Shown: positions 56,938-64,000 of the stretch, one piece after another
Layout: every line of letters starts with the position of its first letter
How positions within the stretch are numbered: the stretch's first letter is position 1
Assembly (NCBI GenBank): GCA_021817845.1
Contig: JAKAFW010000019.1
Location: 7,596-71,595, forward strand
Direction of reading: 5' to 3'
Length of the DNA stretch: 64,000 nucleotides
From: FEN-1297 sp021817845
Lineage (GTDB): Bacteria > Bacteroidota > Ignavibacteria > Ignavibacteriales > Ignavibacteriaceae
Position numbers and translations under genes: made by a program
Notes under the pieces: generated by a model
Database searches by the model: none
What the model saw: only the letters and a program-made list of their open reading frames with translations
Told to the model about the DNA's origin: nothing

Positions 56938-57620
56938 AAAGTAAAATACTTTTAGTTGATGATGAACGGGATATTGTTGAATTCTTACAATACAACTTAG
57001 TTCAAGAAGGTTTTGATGTCATCATTGCTTATGACGGAAAGGAAGCGTTAAGCAAAATTTCCAGCAAGCCCGACCTCATTGTCCTTGATATTATGATGCC
57101 CGTTCTTGACGGCTATGAAGTCTGCCGGAGAATCCGCGATACTAAGGGTTTTGAAACTACTCCAATAATTTTTTTGACCGCAAAAGCCGGTGAGTATGAC
57201 GAAATACTTGGACTTGAATTAGGAGCTAGTGACTATATACAAAAACCGATTTCACCAAAAAAGTTAATTGCCAGAGTAAAATCTAATCTAAGAAAGAACG
57301 ATGGTAAAAGCGAAACAGTTAAATCAAAAATTGAAATAGGACCCTTAGTTATTGACCGCGAACAGTATGTCGTTTATCTTAACGGAAAGGAAAAGGTTTT
57401 CCCCCTTAAGGAGTTTGAGCTTTTATATTATTTAGCAAACAACCCCGGGAAGGTTTTTAGCCGCGATACTTTATTGAAAGACGTCTGGGGTACCGATGTT
57501 TTTGTCGTTGATCGAACTGTCGATGTTCATATTAGAAAAATTAGAGAGAAATTAGATAAGAATTTTGACCTAATAGAAACTATTAAAGGTGTTGGATATC
57601 GTTTTAAAAGCTTTGAATAA
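56934..57620 (+). CDS. OmpR/PhoB-family response regulator
   Basis: The 228-residue protein has an intact receiver domain (VDDERD acidic pair, phospho-acceptor Asp in PDLIVLDIMMP, Lys in YIQKPISP) and a C-terminal winged-helix DNA-binding domain (VVDRTVDVHIRKIREKL, IKGVGYRF). It overlaps the oxidoreductase gene by four bases and its partner kinase by ~30 bases. It resembles PhoB/PhoP-type regulators; the signal is unknown. Confidence 0.93.
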   Translation: MKSKILLVDDERDIVEFLQYNLVQEGFDVIIAYDGKEALSKISSKPDLIVLDIMMPVLDGYEVCRRIRDTKGFETTPIIFLTAKAGEYDEILGLELGASDYIQKPISPKKLIARVKSNLRKNDGKSETVKSKIEIGPLVIDREQYVVYLNGKEKVFPLKEFELLYYLANNPGKVFSRDTLLKDVWGTDVFVVDRTVDVHIRKIREKLDKNFDLIETIKGVGYRFKSFE

Positions 57621-58638
57621 AATCAAATCAAATCTTTCATCTGCCCGCATTTTCATTGCGGAATTTATTTCGATGGATCTTGCCCTATTTCTTTTACTCT
57701 GGTTTTATCTAAATGACCTCTCTTTATTGTTTATGCTAATTATTATTATAATCTTTTTAAGCCTCGTACTCCTATATTTTATTGGCGGTAAAAGAAATTC
57801 GGAACTTGAGGAAATTAAAGGAATCATTAATAATATCAGAAAAAATAAATTCTCAAATTCTAACGAAATAAAATTAAGCAAAAATCTATCCGGACTTCAG
57901 GAAGATATAAAGAAAATGTTTGAGAAAACTAAGAGCGACATCGAATATCTTCAACGCCTTGAAAGAATCAGAACAGAGTTCCTCGCAAATGTTTCTCATG
58001 AACTTCGTACTCCCATTTTTGCAATTCAAGGTTACATCGAAACCCTGCTTAACGGCGCAATAAATGACAAGAATGTCAATCTAAATTTCTTGGAAAAAGC
58101 GAATAACCATACGCTTAACCTAAATAACCTGTTGAATGATCTTATTGACATTTCAATGATCGAATCCGGTGAAATGAAAATGAGTTTCAGATATTTCAAT
58201 ATAAATGAATATTTGAGATCTCTTGTCCAAGAGCTTATGCCAATGGCGGAAGAAAAAAATATCCGGCTAATTTATCATCCTGTCAATGATAGGCTGCAAC
58301 TTTTCGGGGATAAAAATAAATTAAAACAGGTCTTAGTTAACTTAATTCAAAACGCTATTAAATATACCGAACAGGGACAGGTTGAGGTCTTTGTTGAAGA
58401 TGAGCCTAAATTCGGAAAGATCATTGTTAAAGATTCCGGACTTGGAATTGCCGAAGATGATCTGAGTAGAATTTTTGAAAGGTTTTATCGGGTAGATAAA
58501 GCAAGGTCAAGAGCAGTAGGCGGTACCGGGCTTGGATTGGCAATTGTTAAACACATTATTGAAGCCCACGGCTCTAAAATCGAAGTCTCAAGCAAAATCG
58601 ATGCCGGCTCTGAATTTTCTTTTAGATTAAAAAAATGA
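57589..58638 (+). CDS. PhoR-like membrane sensor histidine kinase
   Basis: The protein is up to 349 residues. The GTG at 57589 overlaps the regulator gene; TTG codons at 57592 and 57610 are also possible starts. Two N-terminal helices (~25-65) are followed by a short linker, HisKA (LANVSHELRTPIFAIQG, phospho-accepting His) and HATPase_c (N-box LIQNAIKYTEQG, DSGLGIAEDD, GGTGLGLAIVKH). No PAS domain or large periplasmic sensor is visible, so sensing may occur in the membrane or through a partner. Confidence 0.9.
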   Translation: MLDIVLKALNKIKSNLSSARIFIAEFISMDLALFLLLWFYLNDLSLLFMLIIIIIFLSLVLLYFIGGKRNSELEEIKGIINNIRKNKFSNSNEIKLSKNLSGLQEDIKKMFEKTKSDIEYLQRLERIRTEFLANVSHELRTPIFAIQGYIETLLNGAINDKNVNLNFLEKANNHTLNLNNLLNDLIDISMIESGEMKMSFRYFNINEYLRSLVQELMPMAEEKNIRLIYHPVNDRLQLFGDKNKLKQVLVNLIQNAIKYTEQGQVEVFVEDEPKFGKIIVKDSGLGIAEDDLSRIFERFYRVDKARSRAVGGTGLGLAIVKHIIEAHGSKIEVSSKIDAGSEFSFRLKK

Positions 58639-58697
58639 TTTAATTCCTTCCAAAATTCAATTTTTAATTTTAGTGAATAAAAATTCTCTGTAAATAA

Positions 58698-58728
58698 TTG
58701 ACTTGGAGTTCCCAATTTTATAAATTTG
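58698..58728 (+). promoter_or_regulatory. Bacteroidota-type promoter upstream of rplU
   Basis: TTG at 58698-58700 and TAAATTTG at 58721-58728 are separated by 20 bases, fitting the -33/-7 pattern of this lineage. Transcription would begin about 22 bases before the rplU ATG. GAGG lies about six bases before that ATG. Confidence 0.55.
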
Positions 58729-58757
58729 TATTCTAAATTTTAGGAAATGAGGTTAAA

Positions 58758-59066
58758 ATGTATGCAATTGTTGATATTTTAGGACAACAATTCAAGGTTG
58801 AAGAAAATTCAAAGTATTATGTCCCGAAGTTAAAAGAAGATTTGGAACAGGAAATTACTTTTGAAAATGTTCTTCTATACGGAGACGATAGTGGAACTAA
58901 GATTGGTAGTCCTTATGTTAAAGGTGTAAAGGTTCAGGCGAAAGTTTTGGAACATTTACAAGATGATAAAGTTTTGGTTTTCAAAAAGAAGAGAAGAACC
59001 GGATACCAAAAGATGAATGGACACCGGCAGCAATTAACTAAAATTGAAATTACAGCAATAGGCTAA
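58758..59066 (+). CDS. rplU: 50S ribosomal protein L21
   Basis: The 102-residue protein has the L21 pattern: YAIVDILGQQFKVEENSKYYV at the start and KVLVFKKKRRTGYQKMNGHRQ near the end. It is followed 12 bases later by L27, the universal rplU-rpmA pairing. Confidence 0.97.
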   Translation: MYAIVDILGQQFKVEENSKYYVPKLKEDLEQEITFENVLLYGDDSGTKIGSPYVKGVKVQAKVLEHLQDDKVLVFKKKRRTGYQKMNGHRQQLTKIEITAIG

Positions 59067-59078
59067 GGAGATTTAATT

Positions 59079-59333
59079 ATGGCGCATAAAAAAGGTCAAG
59101 GATCGTCACGTAACGGAAGAGATAGTAATGCTCAACGACTCGGTGTTAAAAGGTTTGGCGGCGAAAAAGTGATTGCCGGTAATATCTTAGTTAGACAACG
59201 CGGTACTAAATTTCATCCGGGTGCTAATGTTCAAAAAGGCGGGGACGATACATTGTTTGCCGTGGCAGACGGCTTTGTAAAGTTTGAAACAAAAAAAGGT
59301 GATAGGAAAGTAATTAGCGTAAACCAAGCCTAA
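59079..59333 (+). CDS. rpmA: 50S ribosomal protein L27
   Basis: The 84-residue protein begins AHKKGQGSSRNGRDSNAQRL after the initiator Met and contains GGEKVIAGNILVRQRGT and FHPGANV, all diagnostic of L27. The N-terminus reaches toward the peptidyl-transferase centre. TAAGGAG lies seven to eight bases before the ATG. Confidence 0.98.
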   Translation: MAHKKGQGSSRNGRDSNAQRLGVKRFGGEKVIAGNILVRQRGTKFHPGANVQKGGDDTLFAVADGFVKFETKKGDRKVISVNQA

Positions 59334-59437
59334 AATTTTCTTTATGTTACTTTTATTAAAAAAGTGGCTTGGAAGTAAAATAATTATCAAATCTTAATAG
59401 ACTCCTCCTCATTATAATTCAATTTCACAATTTTCCT

Positions 59438-59467
59438 AGCACAGATTACTAATCTGTGCTGCTTTTT
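59438..59467 (+). repeat. Palindrome downstream of rpmA, possible terminator
   Basis: AGCACAGATTA (59438-59448) and TAATCTGTGCT (59450-59460) form a perfect inverted repeat around one base, followed by GC and five Ts. It could end rplU-rpmA transcription or be an intergenic REP-like repeat. The rest of the 380-base gap 59334-59713 is AT-rich and contains ATTCAAAATTCAACATTC-type low-complexity sequence and the short repeat at 59640. Confidence 0.6.
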
Positions 59468-59639
59468 ACTCGTTCTCAATACGTGTTTGTCCCAAACTTA
59501 ATTCTAATAAAAAAGTAGACGAGATAGATGCTTTTGCGCGCTATAGTATTGACTTTTAAATCTTTGTTTTTTATGTCAAGATATTTTTATGATAAATTTC
59601 ATTGCGTTTCATTCAAAATTCAACATTCATAATTCAAAA

Positions 59640-59659
59640 TTGCGGCTTGCCTCGGTATG
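59640..59659 (+). repeat. 20-base GC-rich repeat, copy 1
   Basis: TTGCGGCTTGCCTCGGTATG lies about 55 bases upstream of the phosphodiesterase start. A copy differing at two positions lies at 60629-60648, just upstream of the next gene. Confidence 0.5.
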
Positions 59660-59713
59660 TTTTCAGTTAAAATAATCGAGTAAATGATTCCCATAATTTT
59701 ACTATATTAGATT

Positions 59714-60556
59714 ATGGAGATTAAGAAGCTGCATAATATCACACACGAGTCATCCACTCTTTATATTGCTCACCGGGGTGAATCTTTGTTTGCTCCCGAA
59801 AATACTATGGAGGCAGTAAATCTAGCATGGCAAAAAAATGCGGATGGAATTGAAATTGATGTGCACCTATCGAGAGATAATGAGATTATTGTTATCCATG
59901 ATAAAAATACTAAAAGGACAACAGGGCTATCTCATTTAATAAGAAATAAAAATTTAGAAGAAATCAAGAAGTTTCATATTAAAAATACTTGCAATAAATC
60001 TAATCTGGTAATTAGGATTCCTACATTAAACGAAGTGTTAGATACAGTTCCTAAACATAAGCTTGTATTTATTGAAATAAAGTGCGGGATAGAAATTCTC
60101 CCGATGTTAAAAAAGATATTGAAAGAAACCAGGCGGGATAATTCTCAGATTAAAATAATCTGTTTTAATCTAGGTATTATTTCGACTATTAAAAAATATT
60201 TACCGCAATTCGAAGTTTTGTGGATTAAAAGAATTGGAATAGAAAAATCAATGCTTTATCTCGATGGGCTTTCAAAAATAATTTCTAAAATAAAGCAGAA
60301 CAATATTGATGGACTTAATTTATCTTACTCAAGATTCTTAAGCAAAAATATCGTCGAGAATGTTAAATCAAATAAAATTAAGCTTTTTATATGGACTGTT
60401 AATGATACTCAAAAAGCTTTGAGGCTTATGAGCTTTGGAGTTGACGGAATTGTCTCCGATAAAGCAAGCTGGCTAAAGAATCATCTAGATGAATATAGCA
60501 AGCTTGAGCTTGGAATCAATAATAAGCGACGCAATATTTATTCTAATTCATTTTAA
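59714..60556 (+). CDS. Glycerophosphodiester phosphodiesterase
   Basis: The 280-residue protein has the GDPD catalytic pattern: IAHRGESLFAPENT (HRG...PEN), GIEIDVHLSRDNEIIVIHD (ExD...HD), FIEIK, and near the C-terminus LFIWTVND and GVDGIVSD. It hydrolyses glycerophosphodiesters to glycerol-3-phosphate and an alcohol. No signal peptide is seen, so it is probably cytoplasmic. The N-terminus has a short extension before the first strand. Confidence 0.92.
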   Translation: MEIKKLHNITHESSTLYIAHRGESLFAPENTMEAVNLAWQKNADGIEIDVHLSRDNEIIVIHDKNTKRTTGLSHLIRNKNLEEIKKFHIKNTCNKSNLVIRIPTLNEVLDTVPKHKLVFIEIKCGIEILPMLKKILKETRRDNSQIKIICFNLGIISTIKKYLPQFEVLWIKRIGIEKSMLYLDGLSKIISKIKQNNIDGLNLSYSRFLSKNIVENVKSNKIKLFIWTVNDTQKALRLMSFGVDGIVSDKASWLKNHLDEYSKLELGINNKRRNIYSNSF

Positions 60557-60628
60557 AATATTGATAGTATAGTATTGGCAATTTTTAGATCGAAATATCT
60601 TTCTTGACTTTTTATTTTGTCCATTTAC

Positions 60629-60648
60629 TTGCGGCTTGCCGCGCTATG
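60629..60648 (+). repeat. 20-base GC-rich repeat, copy 2
   Basis: TTGCGGCTTGCCGCGCTATG matches the repeat at 59640 at 18 of 20 positions and contains a perfect GCGGC-TT-GCCGC palindrome. It lies five bases before the next ATG. Confidence 0.5.
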
Positions 60649-60652
60649 AATC

Positions 60653-61609
60653 ATGAGCAAAAACAAAATAATAATTGGTATACATGGTCTCGGGAATAAA
60701 CCACCGAAGGAAATCTTAAGTTCCTGGTGGAAAGCTTCCATATTAGAAGGCTTAAAAAAAAATAATTATTCCGCTAAGGATTTTGAATTTGAAATGGTTT
60801 ATTGGGCTGATGTTCTAAATAAAGAACCTTTAAACCCCGATGAACCGAACAATAAAAATTCTCGCTATGTTTTTGAAAAATACCTGCCTGAAGAGAACCT
60901 AATTAAGGAAGAGTCACTAGGACTTAAACAAAAAGCTGCAGGTTACCTTGAAAAATATTACGGTAAATTTTTAGTAAATGAAATCATTTCGTTAAAACAT
61001 CCCACACTGACTGATCTATTTATTCATTTTAATTTGAAAGAGCTGAAAGTTTATTTCTCTTCGCTGAACCTAAGATATAATGGAGATGAAAGGCTTGCAA
61101 GGGAAGTCATTATGACCCGGTTTGCCGAAACATTAAGGCGCAACCGGGGGAAAAAGATTTTACTAATTGCTCATTCTATGGGATCGATAATAGCACACGA
61201 CGTTTTATTAGAACTTGACCCGGAAATTTCTATTGAGACTTTAATAACGATTGGATCCCCGCTTGGCCAGCAGTATATTGTTACCAATTATAAGCAAGAG
61301 ACAGAAAAAAAATCCAAAGATAAATTTATTATCCCGGGGAACATTAAGAAATCATGGTATAATCTTTCCGACATGAATGACCTCGTAGCAATACATCATT
61401 TTTTAGGTGAGTTATATAAAGAGAATGGAAATAAAATCAAGGTGATCGATCTGCTGGTTCATAATAGTTCTGTAAACTCAGGCAACCGGAATCCTCACTT
61501 GTCTTATGGCTATTTGCGAACTCATGAAGTTGCCGATATAATCAATACATTTCTTGTTCATAAAAAATTCCGCCTATTTAATTGGTTAAAAGAAAAATTT
61601 ACTACTTAG
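60653..61609 (+). CDS. Alpha/beta-hydrolase family protein
   Basis: The 318-residue protein starts with the oxyanion-type IIIGIHGLGNKPP segment. The nucleophile elbow is ILLIAHSMGSIIAHDVL (Ser in AHSMGS), and TIGSPLG follows; candidate acid and base residues lie near LSDMNDLVAIHH and LRTHEV. No signal peptide is seen. The overall pattern resembles lipase/PGAP1-like hydrolases. The substrate is unknown; the adjacent phosphodiesterase hints at lipid turnover only weakly. Confidence 0.78.
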   Translation: MSKNKIIIGIHGLGNKPPKEILSSWWKASILEGLKKNNYSAKDFEFEMVYWADVLNKEPLNPDEPNNKNSRYVFEKYLPEENLIKEESLGLKQKAAGYLEKYYGKFLVNEIISLKHPTLTDLFIHFNLKELKVYFSSLNLRYNGDERLAREVIMTRFAETLRRNRGKKILLIAHSMGSIIAHDVLLELDPEISIETLITIGSPLGQQYIVTNYKQETEKKSKDKFIIPGNIKKSWYNLSDMNDLVAIHHFLGELYKENGNKIKVIDLLVHNSSVNSGNRNPHLSYGYLRTHEVADIINTFLVHKKFRLFNWLKEKFTT

Positions 61610-61643
61610 TTCATTAAAAAAATTAGTAGATTAAAAAAAGTAC

Positions 61644-61695
61644 TTGACATAGAAAAAAATAATAATTATGTTAGCGGTTAGTTAAACGTTTAACT
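61644..61695 (+). promoter_or_regulatory. Promoter and palindromic operator of the LacI-family gene
   Basis: TTGACA (61644-61649) and TATGTT (61667-61672) are 17 bases apart, a good sigma-70-type promoter; read as TTG-N20-TATGTTAG it also nearly fits the Bacteroidota form. The perfect 16-base palindrome AGTTAAACGTTTAACT (61680-61695) covers the predicted start of transcription. A central CG in an even palindrome is typical of LacI-family operators, so autorepression is likely. Confidence 0.75.
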
Positions 61696-61699
61696 TAGA

Positions 61700-62719
61700 A
61701 TGATGAATCCAACAATAAAAGATGTAGCTAAAATGGCAAATGTTTCAATCGCGACGGTGTCGTTGGTTGTGCATAATCATAAGAGGATCTCACAGGAAAC
61801 TAAAGATAAAGTTTTAAATGCAATTGAACAGCTTAACTATCATCCATCCCATTCTGCACGCGGGCTTGTTAGAAGAAATTCCGGTAATGTCGGATTTGTT
61901 TTAACGGACGATCACTTTCTGAGGACTGAACCTTTTTACACTCATATTTTTATTGGAGCAGAATTTGAAGCTCATGAAAATGAACTGTATGTTCTGCTTA
62001 CAACAATTAATTCTGACTTCAATAGTTCTAATAAACTTCCCCGTTTCATTTTGGAAAGAAATGTTGATGGAGTAATTATTGCAGGAAAAGTTCCTTCCCC
62101 TTTTATTGAAAAAATAAGTAAATATAATTTCCCTATTATTTTTGTCGACTATTCACCGTGTGCAAAGAAATTTTCTGGTGTATTGCTTGATAATATAAAA
62201 GGCGGTGAACTTGCTACTGAGCATTTAATTAATTACGGACATAAAAAAATTGCTTTTATCGGCGGAGATATCGAACACCCAAGTATCAGAGATCGATTGA
62301 ATGGCTATAAAAATTCATTTGAAAAATTCGGTCTTAAACTTAATGATAGTTTAATTGAAATTGAGGAAGATTACCCGGGAAGAACTAATGGCTATAATGC
62401 CGCAGAAAGATTATTTACCAAAAACAAAGATGTCACTGCAATTTTTTCGTGTAACGATGCTATGGCTGTCGGCGCAATGCAATATATGAAAGATAATGGT
62501 ATAAAAATTCCGGATGATTGTTCTATTATAGGTTTCGATGATGTTGTCTCGGATAATGCCATTGAACCTGCCCTTAGTACAATTAGAGTTCCTAAAATGG
62601 AAATGGGAACAGAAGCCATGAAGCTTATGGCACACATGATAAAGAATAATCTGAAAGATAATAGAAAAGTTTTATTGCCGGTCGATTTAATTATTAGAGA
62701 ATCTACAAAAAGGATTTAG
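61700..62719 (+). CDS. LacI-family transcriptional regulator
   Basis: The 339-residue protein has an N-terminal helix-turn-helix (TIKDVAKMANVSIATVSLVV), the hinge region (YHPSHSARGLVRRNSGNVGF) and a periplasmic-binding-protein-like sensor domain (INYGHKKIAFIGG, FSCNDAMAVGAMQYMKDNG, IIGFDDV). ATG at 61703 is an alternative start. It probably binds a sugar and controls carbohydrate genes; the dehydrogenase and secreted protein downstream are candidate targets. The palindrome over its own promoter suggests autoregulation. Confidence 0.92.
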   Translation: MMNPTIKDVAKMANVSIATVSLVVHNHKRISQETKDKVLNAIEQLNYHPSHSARGLVRRNSGNVGFVLTDDHFLRTEPFYTHIFIGAEFEAHENELYVLLTTINSDFNSSNKLPRFILERNVDGVIIAGKVPSPFIEKISKYNFPIIFVDYSPCAKKFSGVLLDNIKGGELATEHLINYGHKKIAFIGGDIEHPSIRDRLNGYKNSFEKFGLKLNDSLIEIEEDYPGRTNGYNAAERLFTKNKDVTAIFSCNDAMAVGAMQYMKDNGIKIPDDCSIIGFDDVVSDNAIEPALSTIRVPKMEMGTEAMKLMAHMIKNNLKDNRKVLLPVDLIIRESTKRI

Positions 62720-62747
62720 TTATAATTATTTTTACAATAAGGAATTC

Positions 62748-63761
62748 ATGAAGGCAGCAATTTTCAAAGGACCTTACGAACTACATGTTGATGAGTATTC
62801 TCTTCCTAAGATTGAGAAGAGTCAGGTACTTATCAAAGTTGACTTATGCGGTTTGTGCGGTACAGATTTTCATATCTTTTCTGGAGAAGCGCCTTCTAAG
62901 CCTCCGGTTATTCCCGGCCATGAATATGTCGGAACGGTCGTTGACAAGGATTATCGTGTCGACGGACTTTCTATCGGTGATCATGTAGCAATTGATCCTA
63001 ATATATATTGCGGAGAATGTTATTACTGCCGTCATGGCAAAATAAATTTTTGCACTAACCTTAAAGCTCTTGGAGTTACTCTTAACGGCGGTTTCGCTGA
63101 GTATTCAATTGTCCCTTCTTCCCAAGCATATCTTATTCCGAAAGATTTATCGTTTACGTCAGCCGCCTTTGCAGAGCCTCTTTCTTGCTGTGTGCATGGT
63201 ATGGACCAAGCCTCAATTAAATTAGGCGAATCGGTTGGAATAATCGGCGGAGGTACAATTGGACTTATGATGCTCCAACTTGTAAAGATTTCCGGAGCCG
63301 GTAAAATAATTTTAATAGAACCTGTAAAACACAAGCGTGAAATGGCTGATAAGTTAGGTGCTGATTACACATTCGATCCTAATTCAGAAAACATCCATAC
63401 TCAAATAGTGGAATTAACTTCGGGCGGTCCGGATGTTACTATTGAATGTGTCGGTAAGAGTGAAGCAACAAATTTAGCCTTGAAGCTTACTAAGAAAGGA
63501 GGTAGAATTATTGTATTCGGGTTGTCTGAAAAGAAAGACACAATGACCATCAACTTGCAGAATTTTTTCCATAAAGAATTGAATATAAAAGGATCATTGT
63601 TAAATCCATTTACTTTTGCCCGCTCGGTTGAGTTAATTGCTTCAAAAAAAGTAAATGTGGAAGCTTTCAATCCGGTACTATTTAAGTTAGATAATTTGAG
63701 AAATGTTCTAAATGATCAACGAGATTTTTCTGTAATAAAATATCAAGTATCACCAAACTAA
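62748..63761 (+). CDS. Zinc-dependent medium-chain alcohol/polyol dehydrogenase
   Basis: The 337-residue protein has the catalytic zinc site (CGLCGTDFH, PGHEYVG), a structural zinc site with four cysteines (CGECYYCRHGKINFC) and the NAD-binding motif GIIGGGTIGLMML. It most resembles sorbitol/threonine dehydrogenase-type enzymes. It follows the LacI gene by 28 bases in the same direction, with AAGGAATTC before the ATG, and may be under its control. The substrate is unknown. Confidence 0.9.
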   Translation: MKAAIFKGPYELHVDEYSLPKIEKSQVLIKVDLCGLCGTDFHIFSGEAPSKPPVIPGHEYVGTVVDKDYRVDGLSIGDHVAIDPNIYCGECYYCRHGKINFCTNLKALGVTLNGGFAEYSIVPSSQAYLIPKDLSFTSAAFAEPLSCCVHGMDQASIKLGESVGIIGGGTIGLMMLQLVKISGAGKIILIEPVKHKREMADKLGADYTFDPNSENIHTQIVELTSGGPDVTIECVGKSEATNLALKLTKKGGRIIVFGLSEKKDTMTINLQNFFHKELNIKGSLLNPFTFARSVELIASKKVNVEAFNPVLFKLDNLRNVLNDQRDFSVIKYQVSPN

Positions 63762-63778
63762 ACATAAGGAGCTAGCTT

Positions 63779-64000
63779 ATGAAAAGTACAAAATACGTCT
63801 TAACGGCGTTGACTATTTTTCTGGTGGGATTTTCATTTTTACCTATTGAATTGTATGCCCAGGAGATCAATACATTCAATACTATAGGTGGATTTGAAAG
63901 TAGCCTGCCGTCATACTGGAATATAGGGAATCAACCATCAGGCTCAACATTGACCTGGGCAACAGATCAATATAGATCGATGGGACATTCACTGAAGATA
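63779..64000 (+). CDS. Secreted protein, 3' partial
   Basis: AAGGAG (63766-63771) lies seven bases before the ATG at 63779. The frame is open to the right edge, giving 74 codons. A signal peptide (VLTALTIFLVGFSFLP, cleavage probably after YAQ at residue ~27) is followed by a mature start TFNTIGGFESSLPSYWNIG and TLTWATDQYRSMGHSLKI, which looks like the N-terminal beta-sandwich of a secreted cargo protein. The C-terminus, where a sorting domain might lie, is outside the window. It is probably the first of a carbohydrate-related export group. Confidence 0.75.
   Translation, partial: MKSTKYVLTALTIFLVGFSFLPIELYAQEINTFNTIGGFESSLPSYWNIGNQPSGSTLTWATDQYRSMGHSLKI

Overview
The window is AT-rich chromosomal DNA from a member of the Bacteroidota/Chlorobiota lineage, most likely an Ignavibacteria-type organism (relatives of Ignavibacterium or Melioribacter). 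This rests on type IX secretion genes (porU, porV, cargo-like C-terminal domains), a quinol-oxidising alternative complex III, many genes without a strong Shine-Dalgarno sequence, and promoters of the TTTG-N19/20-TAnnTTTG type. It is inference from gene content; no rRNA or tRNA gene is present to confirm it. About 53 protein genes are supported. Nearly all are on the + strand; the exceptions are two genes at 38-40.6 kb and a broken gene at 46-47 kb.

Layout. 1-11.0 kb: cell-envelope and secretion genes: a partial PorU sortase, PorV, a degenerate M6-type secreted protein, a protease/beta-propeller/barrel protein and a small envelope protein, closed by a strong terminator. 11.1-22.8 kb: housekeeping genes: der, upp, a TPR protein, a bifunctional (p)ppGpp enzyme, ruvX, a YbbR-like protein, tmk, a C-terminal processing protease and a glycolate-oxidase-like pair (glcD, glcF). 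23.0-38.2 kb: one long respiratory operon: promoter and hairpin leader, actA, a small membrane ORF, actB, actC, an actD-actE fusion, actF, a monohaem cytochrome c, a Sco copper chaperone, oxidase subunits I, III, IV and II, haem O synthase and an unusual polytopic membrane cytochrome c. Together these would carry electrons from quinol through complex III and c-type haems to an A2-type oxygen reductase. A bidirectional terminator ends it.

38.3-45.97 kb: an M24 peptidase and a pseudo-receiver histidine kinase (- strand), then glycogen phosphorylase, an unrecognised basic protein, def and fmt. 45.97-47.4 kb: a small accessory island with a 97-bp MITE and an unrecognised gene split by a 306-bp terminal-inverted-repeat element. 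47.4-52.5 kb: sulfur amino acid genes (cystathionine beta-synthase, cystathionine gamma-lyase type, a methionine gamma-lyase/sulfhydrylase type enzyme) and a secreted protein. 52.5-59.3 kb: xseA, xseB, dxs, an oxidoreductase, a PhoB/PhoR-like pair, rplU and rpmA. 59.7-64 kb: a glycerophosphodiesterase, an alpha/beta hydrolase, a LacI regulator with its own palindromic operator, a zinc alcohol dehydrogenase and the start of a secreted protein.

The most striking unexplained structure is the mobile DNA. Two 97-bp copies of one MITE (positions 2429 and 46113) each have perfect 17-bp inverted ends and a 4-bp target duplication. A different 306-bp element with perfect 17-bp ends and a 9-bp duplication interrupts a gene whose frame is exactly restored when the element is removed in silico. 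No CRISPR array, prophage or defence island was seen.
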